Below are positions 8,361-16,154 of a stretch of DNA of 64,000 nt, one piece after another. The stretch is from Achromobacter xylosoxidans. Its GTDB lineage: Bacteria > Pseudomonadota > Gammaproteobacteria > Burkholderiales > Burkholderiaceae_B. The notes under the pieces are model-generated. The model saw only the letters and a program-made list of their open reading frames with translations. It did no database searches and was not told where the DNA came from. Within the stretch, counting starts at the first letter, position 1. The number at the start of each line of letters is the position of its first letter. A program made the translations under genes and the position numbers. Location of the stretch: positions 1 through 64,000 of the forward strand of contig NZ_MTLG01000088.1 of assembly GCF_002192695.1 (NCBI RefSeq), read 5' to 3'.

Positions 8361-8376
8361 TCCGTGCATGCACGGA
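8361..8376. promoter_or_regulatory. 16-bp perfect palindrome before the secreted-protein RBS
   Basis: tccgtgcatgcacgga is perfectly self-complementary and abuts the Shine-Dalgarno of the minus-strand gene starting at 8345. It could be a protein-binding operator or fold as a small 5'-UTR hairpin. Confidence 0.4.
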
Positions 8377-8799
8377 TTCACGATTACCGGCGACCGACCG
8401 GCGCGGACCGTTACCGCTCAGCGCCACGCCTGGACAATGACGAAAGGCGTGGGACTTTCGTATTGGTACGGAATGATTGCGCCGTCCTAGGTAAGTCGAT
8501 ATCGGCTAAACGGGCGACCGGGTCCCGATGGACGATCCCCAGCTGTAAAACAATCGGCCAGATTTGCGGCAATCTTGCGCGACGCCCGTGCGTATGGACG
8601 AGGAGAAACGCGCTGGATCCGCGACACGCGCGCCCGGATTCAACTTTATGGATGGGAAGCCGGGCGGTCGGCTCAGGCAAGTTCCCTAGCGCGCACAACC
8701 GAAGCGGTAGCGGCCGGTACGCGCCGCGTCCGGAATTTTCAGCGATACTACGGCGGCCGGCCGGGCGCTACCCGGCCTCATCTGTTTGGAGACCAGACC
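8377..8799. other. Gene-free interval of about 420 bp
   Basis: No ORF here has coding character or a usable ribosome binding site. The interval should hold the promoters of the two flanking divergent units. The only structure seen is a 7-bp hairpin (ggccggg 8759-8765, cccggcc 8771-8777) about 22 bp before the monooxygenase ATG. No recognisable promoter consensus was found. Confidence 0.5.
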
Positions 8800-9090
8800 A
8801 TGATCCAGGAGATTGCCAGCATCCATGTCCGCGAAGGACAGGAAGCGCTGTTCGAGGCGGGCGTCGCGCAGGCGAAACCGCTGTTCTTGCGGGCCCGCGG
8901 CTGCCACGGCATGGAGCTGTACCGCAGCATCGAGCAGCCGCAGCGCTATACGCTGGTGGTGGACTGGGAAACCGTCGAGAACCACATGGTCGATTTCCGC
9001 GAATCCGGCGATTTCCAGGAATGGCGCAAGCTGGTGGCGGGCTTTTTCGTCGAACCGCCCCAAGTGCATCACGAACAAAAGGTGATCTGA
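8800..9090 (+). CDS. Antibiotic biosynthesis monooxygenase (ABM)-fold protein
   Basis: Small protein of 96 residues with the dimeric alpha/beta-barrel ABM pattern: an N-terminal strand 'IQEIASIHVREGQEALFEAG', a central 'RARGCHGMELYRSIEQPQRY' segment and a 'LVVDWETVENHMVDFRESGDF' strand-helix unit. Relatives act as cofactor-free monooxygenases or heme/quinone-handling proteins in the cytoplasm, but many have no assigned substrate. Start at ATG 8800; longer in-frame starts (8575) run through the non-coding leader. Apparently monocistronic, ending in a bidirectional hairpin. Confidence 0.75.
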   Translation: MIQEIASIHVREGQEALFEAGVAQAKPLFLRARGCHGMELYRSIEQPQRYTLVVDWETVENHMVDFRESGDFQEWRKLVAGFFVEPPQVHHEQKVI

Positions 9091-9109
9091 CGCGGCCGGC
9101 CTGGCCGCG
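9091..9109. terminator. Short bidirectional hairpin
   Basis: cgcggcc / ggccgcg, a 7-bp stem with a 5-nt loop, directly after the ABM stop codon and before the end of the convergent mazG-like gene. Confidence 0.4.
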
Positions 9110-9120
9110 GCGCGCGCGAG

Positions 9121-9480
9121 TCAGGCCTGCTCGGGCGGATCGTCATACTTGCGCGCGCTGCCGCGAAAACGGTCCGCCGGATACTTCCGCGCATTCTTGA
9201 CCATCTTGCCCGCGACCGCGTCGGCGATATCGATGCCGAGCTGGTCGGCCAGGGCCACCAGGTACATCTGCACATCGGCGATTTCGTCCGCGACCTCGGC
9301 CAGCTTTTCCGGCGGCATCTGGCGCGACTCGGCCTCGCTCAGCCATTGGAACAGGGACACGAGTTCGCCCGCCTCTCCGGCCAGCGCCATCGCCAGGTTC
9401 TTGGGCGTATGAAACGGCTGCCACTCCCGCTCTTCAGTAAAGCGGCGCACGGCCAGCCGGATCTGTTCCAGGTCGGACAT
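9121..9480 (-). CDS. MazG-like nucleotide pyrophosphohydrolase
   Basis: Protein of 119 residues of the all-alpha NTP pyrophosphatase superfamily, closest in layout to the dCTPase/RS21-C6 (iMazG) branch. The metal-binding pattern is visible as 'GEAGELVSLFQW' (about 34-45) and 'EVADEIADVQMYL' (about 63-75), fitting E-x2-E...E-x2-D. It would hydrolyse non-canonical or excess (d)NTPs to monophosphates. ATG 9480 lies 2 nt after the stop of the exonuclease gene, so the two are translationally linked. Third gene of a DUF1653-exonuclease-mazG operon. Confidence 0.85.
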   Translation of the reverse strand: MSDLEQIRLAVRRFTEEREWQPFHTPKNLAMALAGEAGELVSLFQWLSEAESRQMPPEKLAEVADEIADVQMYLVALADQLGIDIADAVAGKMVKNARKYPADRFRGSARKYDDPPEQA

Positions 9481-9482
9481 GG

Positions 9483-10106
9483 CTACTCCTGGCCCGCGGC
9501 CAGGCGGGAACTGGCGGCCAGCGCCACCGCCACGGTCGTGCGCACGTCGGCCAGCGCGCGGTGGGTGGGATCGGAAGCGCCCACATGGCGCGCCAGGATC
9601 TCCAGCTTGTGCGAGGGCAGCTCCGGCCAGGCGCGCCGCGCCAGCGCCAGGGTGCAATGGGTGGAATTGGCGAATGGCAGGCCGGTCTGGTCCGCCGCCG
9701 CACCCAGGAAGCGCCGGTCGAACGACGCATTGTGGAAAAACACAGGCAGGTCTTCCACGAAATCCAGGAAGGAGGAAAACGCCTGCACCACCGGCACGCC
9801 ATCGCGGTCGACTTCCGCCTGCGTGATGCCGGTAAGCCGGCTGATGAAGGACGGCACCGGACCGCGGGTACGCACGACTTGCGTGTACTCGCGCTCCAGC
9901 GCCCCCGCCTCGCCCACGCGCACCGCCGCGAACTCCAGGATCTCGCAGGTCGCGGTGGACAGGCCGGTGGTTTCCAGGTCGGCCACGATGAACGGGCCGC
10001 GCAATGCCTGCAGCGCCGCGGCCAGGGCCTCCGCGCCCGCCTTGCCGCCCGCCGCCCGGACGGGAGAGGCACCGCTCGCGCGCGGCCGGCGATAGAAGTA
10101 CGTCAC
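9483..10106 (-). CDS. DnaQ-like 3'-5' exonuclease (DEDDh)
   Basis: Protein of 207 residues starting at a GTG (10106). The exonuclease fold shows motif I 'VADLETTGL' (Asp-x-Glu), motif II 'HNASFDRRFL' and motif III 'HRALADVRTT' (His-x4-Asp): all catalytic residues of the DEDDh class. This would be a cytoplasmic DNA or RNA trimming or proofreading nuclease. The GTG is only 4 nt past the DUF1653 stop; longer in-frame starts would run into that gene. Operon position with a MazG-type enzyme suggests nucleotide-pool or nucleic-acid quality control. Confidence 0.8.
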   Translation of the reverse strand: MTYFYRRPRASGASPVRAAGGKAGAEALAAALQALRGPFIVADLETTGLSTATCEILEFAAVRVGEAGALEREYTQVVRTRGPVPSFISRLTGITQAEVDRDGVPVVQAFSSFLDFVEDLPVFFHNASFDRRFLGAAADQTGLPFANSTHCTLALARRAWPELPSHKLEILARHVGASDPTHRALADVRTTVAVALAASSRLAAGQE

Positions 10107-10110
10107 AGCC

Positions 10111-10335
10111 TTACTCCGCCGGCCGCAAGGGCGCAAAGCGCGGCGCGCCATCGGGCAACTGGCCGAAGAACATGTCCGCCGGACGCACCCACAGGCCGCG
10201 CTCGTGCGGCCACAGGTGTTCGTAGACGACCAGGGACTCCTCGGTTTCGGAGTGGCGGGCGGTGCCCACATAGAGGTAGAGGCCGCCCTTGTAATGGCGG
10301 TGCGAGGCGAGAGCCAGTGCTTCGGATTCGGTCAT
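10111..10335 (-). CDS. DUF1653 protein
   Basis: Protein of 74 residues from ATG 10335. It matches the DUF1653 layout: 'HRHYKGGLYLYVGTARHSET', then 'LVVYEHLWPHERGLWVRPADMFFG'. The domain is a small beta-fold of unknown function, often described only as cytoplasmic. The alternative start at 10350 is a TTG without a good ribosome binding site. First gene of the three-gene operon with the exonuclease and MazG-like genes. Confidence 0.8.
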   Translation of the reverse strand: MTESEALALASHRHYKGGLYLYVGTARHSETEESLVVYEHLWPHERGLWVRPADMFFGQLPDGAPRFAPLRPAE

Positions 10336-10357
10336 GGACGGTGGCTGCAAATGGCGC

Positions 10358-10386
10358 GGCCCGGGCGGATGGTTCCTGCCCGGGCC
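10358..10386 (-). terminator. Terminator-like hairpin after the chemoreceptor gene
   Basis: ggcccgggc / gcccgggcc form a perfect 9-bp stem with an 11-nt loop between the end of the chemoreceptor gene and the DUF1653 start (same strand). It separates the two transcription units. Confidence 0.5.
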
Positions 10387-10439
10387 TGCGGGTTCAGATC
10401 AATACCGTCTTTATAGCGCATCGGGCCGGCGGCGCCGGC

Positions 10440-11876
10440 TCAGTAGCGCACGTATTGCCGTTCGGCCTGCGGCTGCAAGGGTCCATTGGCGGCCGGCCTG
10501 GCCCGCAGGGCTGGCGCCACGGGCCTGACCGGGGCGGTGGGCGACGCGGCGCGCGCGGGCTCGCCGGCCCGCTGCGTGATGTCCTCGGTGACCTCGCCGA
10601 GCCTGGCGGATTGGGCCAGCGACACCTCCACCACTTCCGCCATGATTTCAGTCACGCGGCGCGACGAGGCCACGATGTCGTCCATGGTCGTGCCGGCCGA
10701 CTGCACCTGGCGCGCGCCGCTCTCGACCTGCTGCACCGAGGAAGTAATCAGGTTCTTGATTTCCTTGGCCGCCGCGGCGCTGTTCTGCGCCAGGCTGCGC
10801 ACCTCGGCCGCGACCACCGCGAACCCCTTGCCGTGAGCGCCAGCGCGCGCAGCCTCGACCGCGGCGTTCAGCGCCAGGATGTTGGTCTGGAAAGCAATGC
10901 CGTCCATGACCCCGATGATTTCGGAGATGCGGCGCGAACTCTGGGTGATGCCGCCCATGGTCTGCACCACTTCCTGCACGGTATGGCCGCCCTGTTCCGC
11001 CACGCGACAGGCGTCCAGCGCCAACGTATTGGCCTGGCCCGCGCGCTCGGCGTTTTCGGTCAGGCCCTGGACCGCGACGCGCAGCGTCTGGGCGGCGGTA
11101 AAGCGCCGCGTGATGTCGGTGGCGTACTTGACGACCTTGACCGGCCGGCCTTCGGCATCGAAGATCGGGTTGTAGCTGGCTTCGATCCAGACTTGGCGGC
11201 CGCCCTTGCCGATGCGCAGGTATTGGCCGGTGTCATGCTCGCCGTTGCGCAGCCTGCGCCAGAACTCCTGGTACGCCGCGCCGCGCGCCTCTTCCGGCGG
11301 GACGAACATGCTGTGGTGCCGCCCCAGGATCTCGTCCGCGCGGTAACCCACCGCGCCCAGGAACAGATCGTTGGCACGGATGATGGTGCCGTCGAGTTCG
11401 AACTCGATGATGGCCTGGACCTTGGAGATCGCCGCAAGCTGGCCTTCCACGTCCGCCTGCCGCTGCTGCTGCGCGGTGATGTCCACGGCGTACTTGACCA
11501 CTTTGATCAAGCGATCATGGCGGTCGTAGATCGGGTTGTAGGAGGCTTGCAGCCAGACGTCGCCGCCGTCCTTGCGGATGCGGCGGTAACGCCCCGCATC
11601 GCGCCCGCCCTGCCGCAAGCGGCTCCAGAATTCCGCGTAGGCGGCGGACGCGCGCTCTGCCGGATCGACGAACATGCGGTGGTGCCGCCCCGCGATCTCG
11701 TCCAGCGCGTAGCCCATGGTGGTCAGGAAGTTCGGGTTCGCCGCCAGGACGTGGCCGTCCAGGTCGAACTCGATGACGGCCTGGGCGTTATGGATCGCTG
11801 CGATCTGCCCAAGCATGTCGGCCTTCTGCATGCCGCGCTCCACGCGCAGCAGTTGGCTTAAGGAAATCCATTTCAT
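10440..11876 (-). CDS. Cytoplasmic PAS-PAS methyl-accepting chemotaxis protein (BdlA-like)
   Basis: Protein of 478 residues without signal peptide or membrane segment. Two tandem PAS domains with associated C-terminal motifs occupy about 20-140 and 145-262; each has 'ASYNPI(Y/F)D' and 'VKYA(V/T)DIT'. They are followed by an MCP signalling domain with the conserved hairpin tip '[28 protein letters not shown]' (seen as contiguous pieces). The order PAS-PAS-MCP without membrane anchor matches Pseudomonas BdlA, a biofilm-dispersal sensor. The C-terminus is Pro/Ala-rich and lacks a CheR-docking pentapeptide. A good Shine-Dalgarno (aggaga) supports ATG 11876. Likely senses redox, oxygen or a small ligand in the cytoplasm (inference). 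Confidence 0.85.
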   Translation of the reverse strand: MKWISLSQLLRVERGMQKADMLGQIAAIHNAQAVIEFDLDGHVLAANPNFLTTMGYALDEIAGRHHRMFVDPAERASAAYAEFWSRLRQGGRDAGRYRRIRKDGGDVWLQASYNPIYDRHDRLIKVVKYAVDITAQQQRQADVEGQLAAISKVQAIIEFELDGTIIRANDLFLGAVGYRADEILGRHHSMFVPPEEARGAAYQEFWRRLRNGEHDTGQYLRIGKGGRQVWIEASYNPIFDAEGRPVKVVKYATDITRRFTAAQTLRVAVQGLTENAERAGQANTLALDACRVAEQGGHTVQEVVQTMGGITQSSRRISEIIGVMDGIAFQTNILALNAAVEAARAGAHGKGFAVVAAEVRSLAQNSAAAAKEIKNLITSSVQQVESGARQVQSAGTTMDDIVASSRRVTEIMAEVVEVSLAQSARLGEVTEDITQRAGEPARAASPTAPVRPVAPALRARPAANGPLQPQAERQYVRY

Positions 11877-11945
11877 CGTGACGTCTCCTACCCGGACCCC
11901 CGGGTGGCCTGATGCCGTTCGACCTATCTGCCGCGAGACAAATGG

Positions 11946-11976
11946 AAATATTTATTAAACAATTTGCAAATATTTA
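11946..11976. promoter_or_regulatory. A/T-rich region with paired aaatattta repeats
   Basis: Direct repeats aaatattta at 11946-11954 and 11968-11976 lie 22 bp apart (about two helix turns). Their cores are palindromic, and they sit in a strongly A/T-rich patch upstream of the chemoreceptor gene. Probable promoter/regulator site; no clear sigma-28 consensus could be fitted. Confidence 0.35.
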
Positions 11977-11991
11977 ATCTTAAAAATGAGC

Positions 11992-12016
11992 GGGTCTCAA
12001 GATTTTCAAGAGACCC
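11992..12016 (-). terminator. Terminator of the GST gene
   Basis: On the minus strand a 7-bp stem (gggtctc / gagaccc) with an 11-nt loop is followed by a U-rich stretch (gctcattttta), about 45 bp after the GST stop. Confidence 0.55.
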
Positions 12017-12059
12017 ATCAAGAAAATCGGCATTCAGCAACACCAGGGTTTATCCGGAC

Positions 12060-12770
12060 TCAAGCCGCATCCAATTCGCGATATTGGCGAAATATTCCCT
12101 CCCCGAAAGGCAGGCGCCTGCCGCTTTCAAAATACGGCTGCAATTCCGCCAACGCCGCCACGCGCGCATGCAGCGCCATGACCTTGGGATAGCGCACCGC
12201 CAGCGTCGCCATGCGTTTCGGAAAGGCATACAGCAAGCCGTCAACCAGGTGGAACATGGACAGGTCCACATAGGTCCAGCGCTTGCCGCCCGCCAGCCAA
12301 GCCTGCGGCCCGTCCAGCACGCGTTCGAAGTAGCCCAGGAACTTGGGCATGCGCTCTACGCGGAAGCAGCGCGCGCGGCGCGCGGCCTCGACCTTCTGGT
12401 CTTCGTAGTACTCGCTGGCGGATATTGGATGATGCGTGTCGTGCGCTTCGGCCACCATGTCGGCGATGGTGAGTTGCAGTTGGTTCACCCACAGCCGCCC
12501 TTCCAGCGAGTCCGGCGCCAAGCCATGCTTTTCGCCCAGGAACAGCAGGATGTTGGCGGTCTGCGCCAGCGTCATCTTGCCCGCCACCAGATAGGGCGGC
12601 GCGAACGGCGGATGCTTGCGCTCCGCGCTCAGGTCCGCGACCAGCGTGCCTTCATCCGCGCCCGGCTGGCGCGCGCATTCGCGATAGGGGATGCCGCCAG
12701 CCTCCAGGGCCAGGCGCACGAACTCGCCGCGCCCGGGTATGCCGTCCCAGTACCAAAGGTCATAGGTCAT
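12060..12770 (-). CDS. Glutathione S-transferase family protein
   Basis: Protein of 236 residues. An N-terminal thioredoxin-like domain begins 'MTYDLWYWDGIPGRGEFVRL', with an early Tyr and the G-R-G-E turn seen in sigma/alpha-like GSTs. The cis-Pro region is 'PPYLVAGKMTLAQTANIL' (about 58-75), where T-x-x-N replaces the usual S-x-A-I. The C-terminal domain is all-helical (about 95-225). ATG 12770 is used; the upstream part of the long ORF is non-coding. Presumably cytoplasmic and dimeric, conjugating or reducing electrophiles; the substrate is unknown. The GlxA-type regulator gene precedes it on the same strand. Confidence 0.75.
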   Translation of the reverse strand: MTYDLWYWDGIPGRGEFVRLALEAGGIPYRECARQPGADEGTLVADLSAERKHPPFAPPYLVAGKMTLAQTANILLFLGEKHGLAPDSLEGRLWVNQLQLTIADMVAEAHDTHHPISASEYYEDQKVEAARRARCFRVERMPKFLGYFERVLDGPQAWLAGGKRWTYVDLSMFHLVDGLLYAFPKRMATLAVRYPKVMALHARVAALAELQPYFESGRRLPFGEGIFRQYRELDAA

Positions 12771-12832
12771 GTCGTCTCCTTCCGTTGATACGCCTGCGAC
12801 CTGCCTGCTCCGGAACGAGCCGTGCTCAGGCC

Positions 12833-13900
12833 CTAGGCGGGAAACACGCTGACGCCGCTGTCGCGATCCGCGGCCTGCTGATACTGGCGCGGCGACTGGC
12901 CGAAATGCGCGCGGAAGTCGCGCGAGAAATGCGCGCCGTCGGCAAAGCCGCAATCCAGCGCGATCTGCGTGATGCTGCTGGGATTGTTCAAGAGCAGCCA
13001 ACTGCCGTATTCCAGCCGCAACTGCCGCTGGAACGCCATGGGCGACATGCCCGTCGCCAGGCGAAATGCGCGTTCCAGCTGCCTGCGCCCCACGCCGACG
13101 TAGCGCGCAATCGCGTCCAGCGGCGGCGGGTTGTCAATGCGCTGCTCGATGAAGTGCGCAGCTTGGCGCACGCGCAGGTCCTGGATGCCCGACAGATCCG
13201 TGTGGAAGTGCGCTTGCGGCACGCGCCCCGGGCGCACGCCTTGCAGCATCATGTGCCGCATCGCCTGCTGCGCCTTGTCGCGCCCGCAATGGCGGGCCAC
13301 CAGGTACAGCGCCAGGTCGATTGCAGCCGTGGAGCCGGCGCAGGAAATCAGGTCGCCTTCGTCCACGAACAGTCGGTCCACCACCGCGCGGGCTTGCGGA
13401 AAGCGCTCGCGGAAGGTGTCCAGGACGTTCCAGTGCACGCAGACCGTGCGCGGCCCGATGACGTCCGCCTGCGCCAGCGCGAAGGTGCCAGTGCATATGC
13501 CCAGCAGCCGCACGCGCTGCGCCGCCGCCAGCCGCAGCCAGTCGCGCAAAGGTTCGGGCAGGCGGCCGTTGAAGTAGTCGTTGCCGCCGCAAACCGCCAC
13601 ATAGTCGAACTGGCTCGGGTCCTCGGGCAGGCCGTCGGCCACATCTATGGTCAGGCCCGCGCTGCAGCAGCGCGGTTTGCCGTCCCAGCTCATGACGCGC
13701 CAGGCGGTATGGATCTGGCGGCTGCGTCCGCCGTGGTCGCCCGCCAGCCGCAACACGTCCACCAATCCGGCAAAGGCGGCCAGCGTGAACTGGTCCAGCA
13801 GCACGATGCCTACGGTCAGTGCGGGTTTCCCCTGGGGCAGGCCGCTGAACTCGTCGTCATAGGAGAAAGACGGCGCCGCGGCGGGTGTAGCGGTTTCCAT
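12833..13900 (-). CDS. GlxA-type AraC-family regulator
   Basis: Protein of 355 residues. A DJ-1/PfpI (class-I glutamine-amidotransferase-like) domain at about 28-200 has the Cys nucleophile region 'LLGICTGTFALAQADV'. It is joined to a double-HTH AraC domain (about 240-345; 'YVGVGRRQLERAFRLATGMS', 'CGFADGAHFSRDFRAHFGQS'). This architecture is shared by CdhR, GbdR, ArgR and similar activators of amino acid and quaternary-amine catabolism. It is divergent from the transporter operon at 14040 with about 140 bp between, so it most likely activates that operon and the racemase-like gene. Start at ATG 13900. Confidence 0.85.
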   Translation of the reverse strand: METATPAAAPSFSYDDEFSGLPQGKPALTVGIVLLDQFTLAAFAGLVDVLRLAGDHGGRSRQIHTAWRVMSWDGKPRCCSAGLTIDVADGLPEDPSQFDYVAVCGGNDYFNGRLPEPLRDWLRLAAAQRVRLLGICTGTFALAQADVIGPRTVCVHWNVLDTFRERFPQARAVVDRLFVDEGDLISCAGSTAAIDLALYLVARHCGRDKAQQAMRHMMLQGVRPGRVPQAHFHTDLSGIQDLRVRQAAHFIEQRIDNPPPLDAIARYVGVGRRQLERAFRLATGMSPMAFQRQLRLEYGSWLLLNNPSSITQIALDCGFADGAHFSRDFRAHFGQSPRQYQQAADRDSGVSVFPA

Positions 13901-14039
13901 GTCGCAATTATTCAAGTTTTTGTCCCAGGCCTTCAAGCTGGTTTTCCCGGGGATCGCCCAAGATGCATCTATGGCACCGTGCTGCCGCGCCCGCCGGCGC
14001 AGTCGCAACGGGCCGATAAATCGACAAGGGGAATCCGAC

Positions 14040-15092
14040 ATGGCAACACCTACCCGCAGCGCGATCCGCGCCGCCTTGCTGGGAACCGGCCTGCTGCTCG
14101 CAGGCCAGGCGCTGGCCCAGCAGCAGAAGATCACGGTCGCCTGGTACGGCGGCAACTGGGGCGACGCGTTCCGCGCCTGCGTGGCCGAGCCCTACACCAA
14201 GGCGACTGGCGTGGCCGTGGTGCCGGAAGTCGGCACGTCCACCACCACGCTGGCCAAGCTGCAACAGCAGAAGGGCGCGCCCACCATAGACGTGGCCTGG
14301 ATGGACGGCGGCATCAGCGAACTGGCCGCCGAAGCGGGCGTGCTGGACGCGCTGGATCCCGCCGGCATCCCCAACCTGAAGAACGTCATCGACCAGGGCG
14401 TGTACCGCAACGGCGCTGGCGCCTACGCCGTCAGCACCGGCTACTACTCGCTGGGCATCGCCTACAACACCAAGGAAGTGCCGCAACCGCCCACCAGCTG
14501 GAAGGACCTGTGGAAGCCCGAGTACGCGGGCGCCGTCGCCATTCCCTCGCCGGCGAACTCGTCGGGCGTGCCGTTCATCTTCTTCCTGGCGCGGGTGTTC
14601 TCCGTCGACCCGTCCAATCTGGCGCCGCTGTACGCCAAGCTGGCGTCGCTGGACACCGCACTGTTCTTCGACAGTTCGGGCGCCGCCACCAACGCCTACC
14701 AGAGCGGCGAGGCCATCATCGGCGCGCACTTCAACGTGGGCGCCTGGGACTTGATCGACAAGGGCCTGCCCATCGGCTTCGCCGTGCCCAAGGAAGGCGC
14801 CTGGGCCACGGATGCGCGCCTGCATCTGGTGAAGAACGCGCCGAACAAGGCCGCCGCGCAGAAGTTCATCGACACCGCGCTCACGCCGGATGCCGCCGCC
14901 TGCCTGGCCACGCGCCTGTACCTGGGGCCCGCCGTCAAGGACGTGCAGGTGTCCAAAGACGTGGCCCGCAAACTGCCCTGGGGCGCGGACGGCTCGGTCA
15001 AGAACCTGAGCCTGTTCGACTGGAACCTCATCAACAGCCGCCGCGCCGAGGTCACGGACGCCTGGAACCGCCAGGTTGCCCGCAAGCGCTAG
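14040..15092 (+). CDS. Polyamine-type ABC transporter substrate-binding protein (PotD-like)
   Basis: Protein of 350 residues beginning with a Sec signal peptide (about 1-27, ending AGQALA). The mature part follows the PotD/PotF two-lobe pattern: 'KITVAWYGGNWGDAFRACV', a central 'GYYSLGIAYNTKEV' segment and 'WKDLWKPEYAGAVAIP'. It should bind a small cationic or zwitterionic compound in the periplasm and deliver it to the permeases encoded downstream. The operon ends with a proline-racemase-like enzyme, so a hydroxyproline or betaine-like ligand is as plausible as a polyamine (inference). Confidence 0.85.
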   Translation: MATPTRSAIRAALLGTGLLLAGQALAQQQKITVAWYGGNWGDAFRACVAEPYTKATGVAVVPEVGTSTTTLAKLQQQKGAPTIDVAWMDGGISELAAEAGVLDALDPAGIPNLKNVIDQGVYRNGAGAYAVSTGYYSLGIAYNTKEVPQPPTSWKDLWKPEYAGAVAIPSPANSSGVPFIFFLARVFSVDPSNLAPLYAKLASLDTALFFDSSGAATNAYQSGEAIIGAHFNVGAWDLIDKGLPIGFAVPKEGAWATDARLHLVKNAPNKAAAQKFIDTALTPDAAACLATRLYLGPAVKDVQVSKDVARKLPWGADGSVKNLSLFDWNLINSRRAEVTDAWNRQVARKR

Positions 15093-15101
15093 GGATAGAA
15101 C

Positions 15102-16154
15102 ATGTCCGCTTTGCTCACCATCGAAGGCGTGTCGATGCGCTTTGGCGCCTACCAGGCGCTGGACCGCATCGACCTGGAGATCCAGCAGGGAGAGTTCGTG
15201 GCCCTGCTCGGTCCCAGCGGTTGCGGCAAGACCACCCTGTTGCGCTCGATCGCCGGATTCCTCAGGCCCGAATCCGGCCGCATCCTGATCGAAGGCCAGG
15301 ACATCAGCCGCCTGGCCGCGCACCAGCGGCCGCTGAATACCGTGTTCCAGAACTACGCGCTGTTTCCCCACATGAGCGTGCTGGAAAACGTGGCCTACGG
15401 TCCGCGGCGCCAGGGCGCGTCGAAGCAGGAAGCGGCCGGACGGGCGCGCGCCGCGCTGGACATGGTGGGCCTGGCGGACTTCGGCCCGCGCTATCCGCGC
15501 GAAATGTCCGGCGGCCAGCAGCAGCGCGTGGCGTTGGCGCGCGCCATCGTGAACCAGCCCAAGCTGCTGTTGCTGGACGAACCGCTGTCGGCCTTGGACC
15601 TGAAGCTGCGCAAGCGCATGCAGCTGGAGCTCAAGCACCTGCAGGCCAAGCTGGGCATCGCCTTCATCTTCGTCACGCACGACCAGGAAGAAGCCATGAC
15701 CATGGCCGACCGGGTGGTCGTCATGCATGCGGGCAAGATCGAACAGGTGGGCGGCGGGACCGACATCTACCGGCATCCCGCCACGCGCTTCGTGGCGGAG
15801 TTCATCGGCGATGCCAACCTCATGCCGTTCACGGCCATCGACGGCGATGCGGTGCTGATGGATGCCCAGGGGCTGCGCGTGCCGCTCCCCGGCAAGACCG
15901 TGCCCGCGCGCGGCGTCGCGGTACTACGGCCCGAGGACCTGCGCCTGGCCGATGCAGCGGCGGCCACGGCCCTGAGCGGCACGGTCACCGACGTCATCAA
16001 CGTGGGCAGCCATTGCATGATCCACGTGGACATCGGCGGACAGGTCCTGGTGGCGCGCCACGGCGGCATCGCGCCGTCCGGCCTGGGCCCGGGCGCCACG
16101 GCGCGCCTGGCATTCGCGCCGGAACACCTGCACCTGATCGGTGAACAGCCATGA
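15102..16154 (+). CDS. Polyamine-type ABC transporter ATP-binding protein (PotA-like)
   Basis: Protein of 350 residues. Walker A 'GPSGCGKTT' (about 37-45), signature 'MSGGQQQRVALARA', Walker B 'LLLLDEPLSALD' and the H-loop 'FVTHDQEEAM' are intact. A C-terminal TOBE-type domain (about 270-345) is typical of PotA/CysA/MalK-like subunits. It powers the importer formed with the two permeases that follow. The gene overlaps the next by 4 nt (ATGA), so the two are translationally coupled. Confidence 0.92.
   Translation: MSALLTIEGVSMRFGAYQALDRIDLEIQQGEFVALLGPSGCGKTTLLRSIAGFLRPESGRILIEGQDISRLAAHQRPLNTVFQNYALFPHMSVLENVAYGPRRQGASKQEAAGRARAALDMVGLADFGPRYPREMSGGQQQRVALARAIVNQPKLLLLDEPLSALDLKLRKRMQLELKHLQAKLGIAFIFVTHDQEEAMTMADRVVVMHAGKIEQVGGGTDIYRHPATRFVAEFIGDANLMPFTAIDGDAVLMDAQGLRVPLPGKTVPARGVAVLRPEDLRLADAAAATALSGTVTDVINVGSHCMIHVDIGGQVLVARHGGIAPSGLGPGATARLAFAPEHLHLIGEQP

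Noticed and set aside
12785..16144. Very long plus-strand open frame (over 1100 codons) partly opposite the GlxA-type gene
   Set aside because: It is the codon-bias shadow of real genes on both strands; the translation is Arg/Gly/Ala-rich with no domain.
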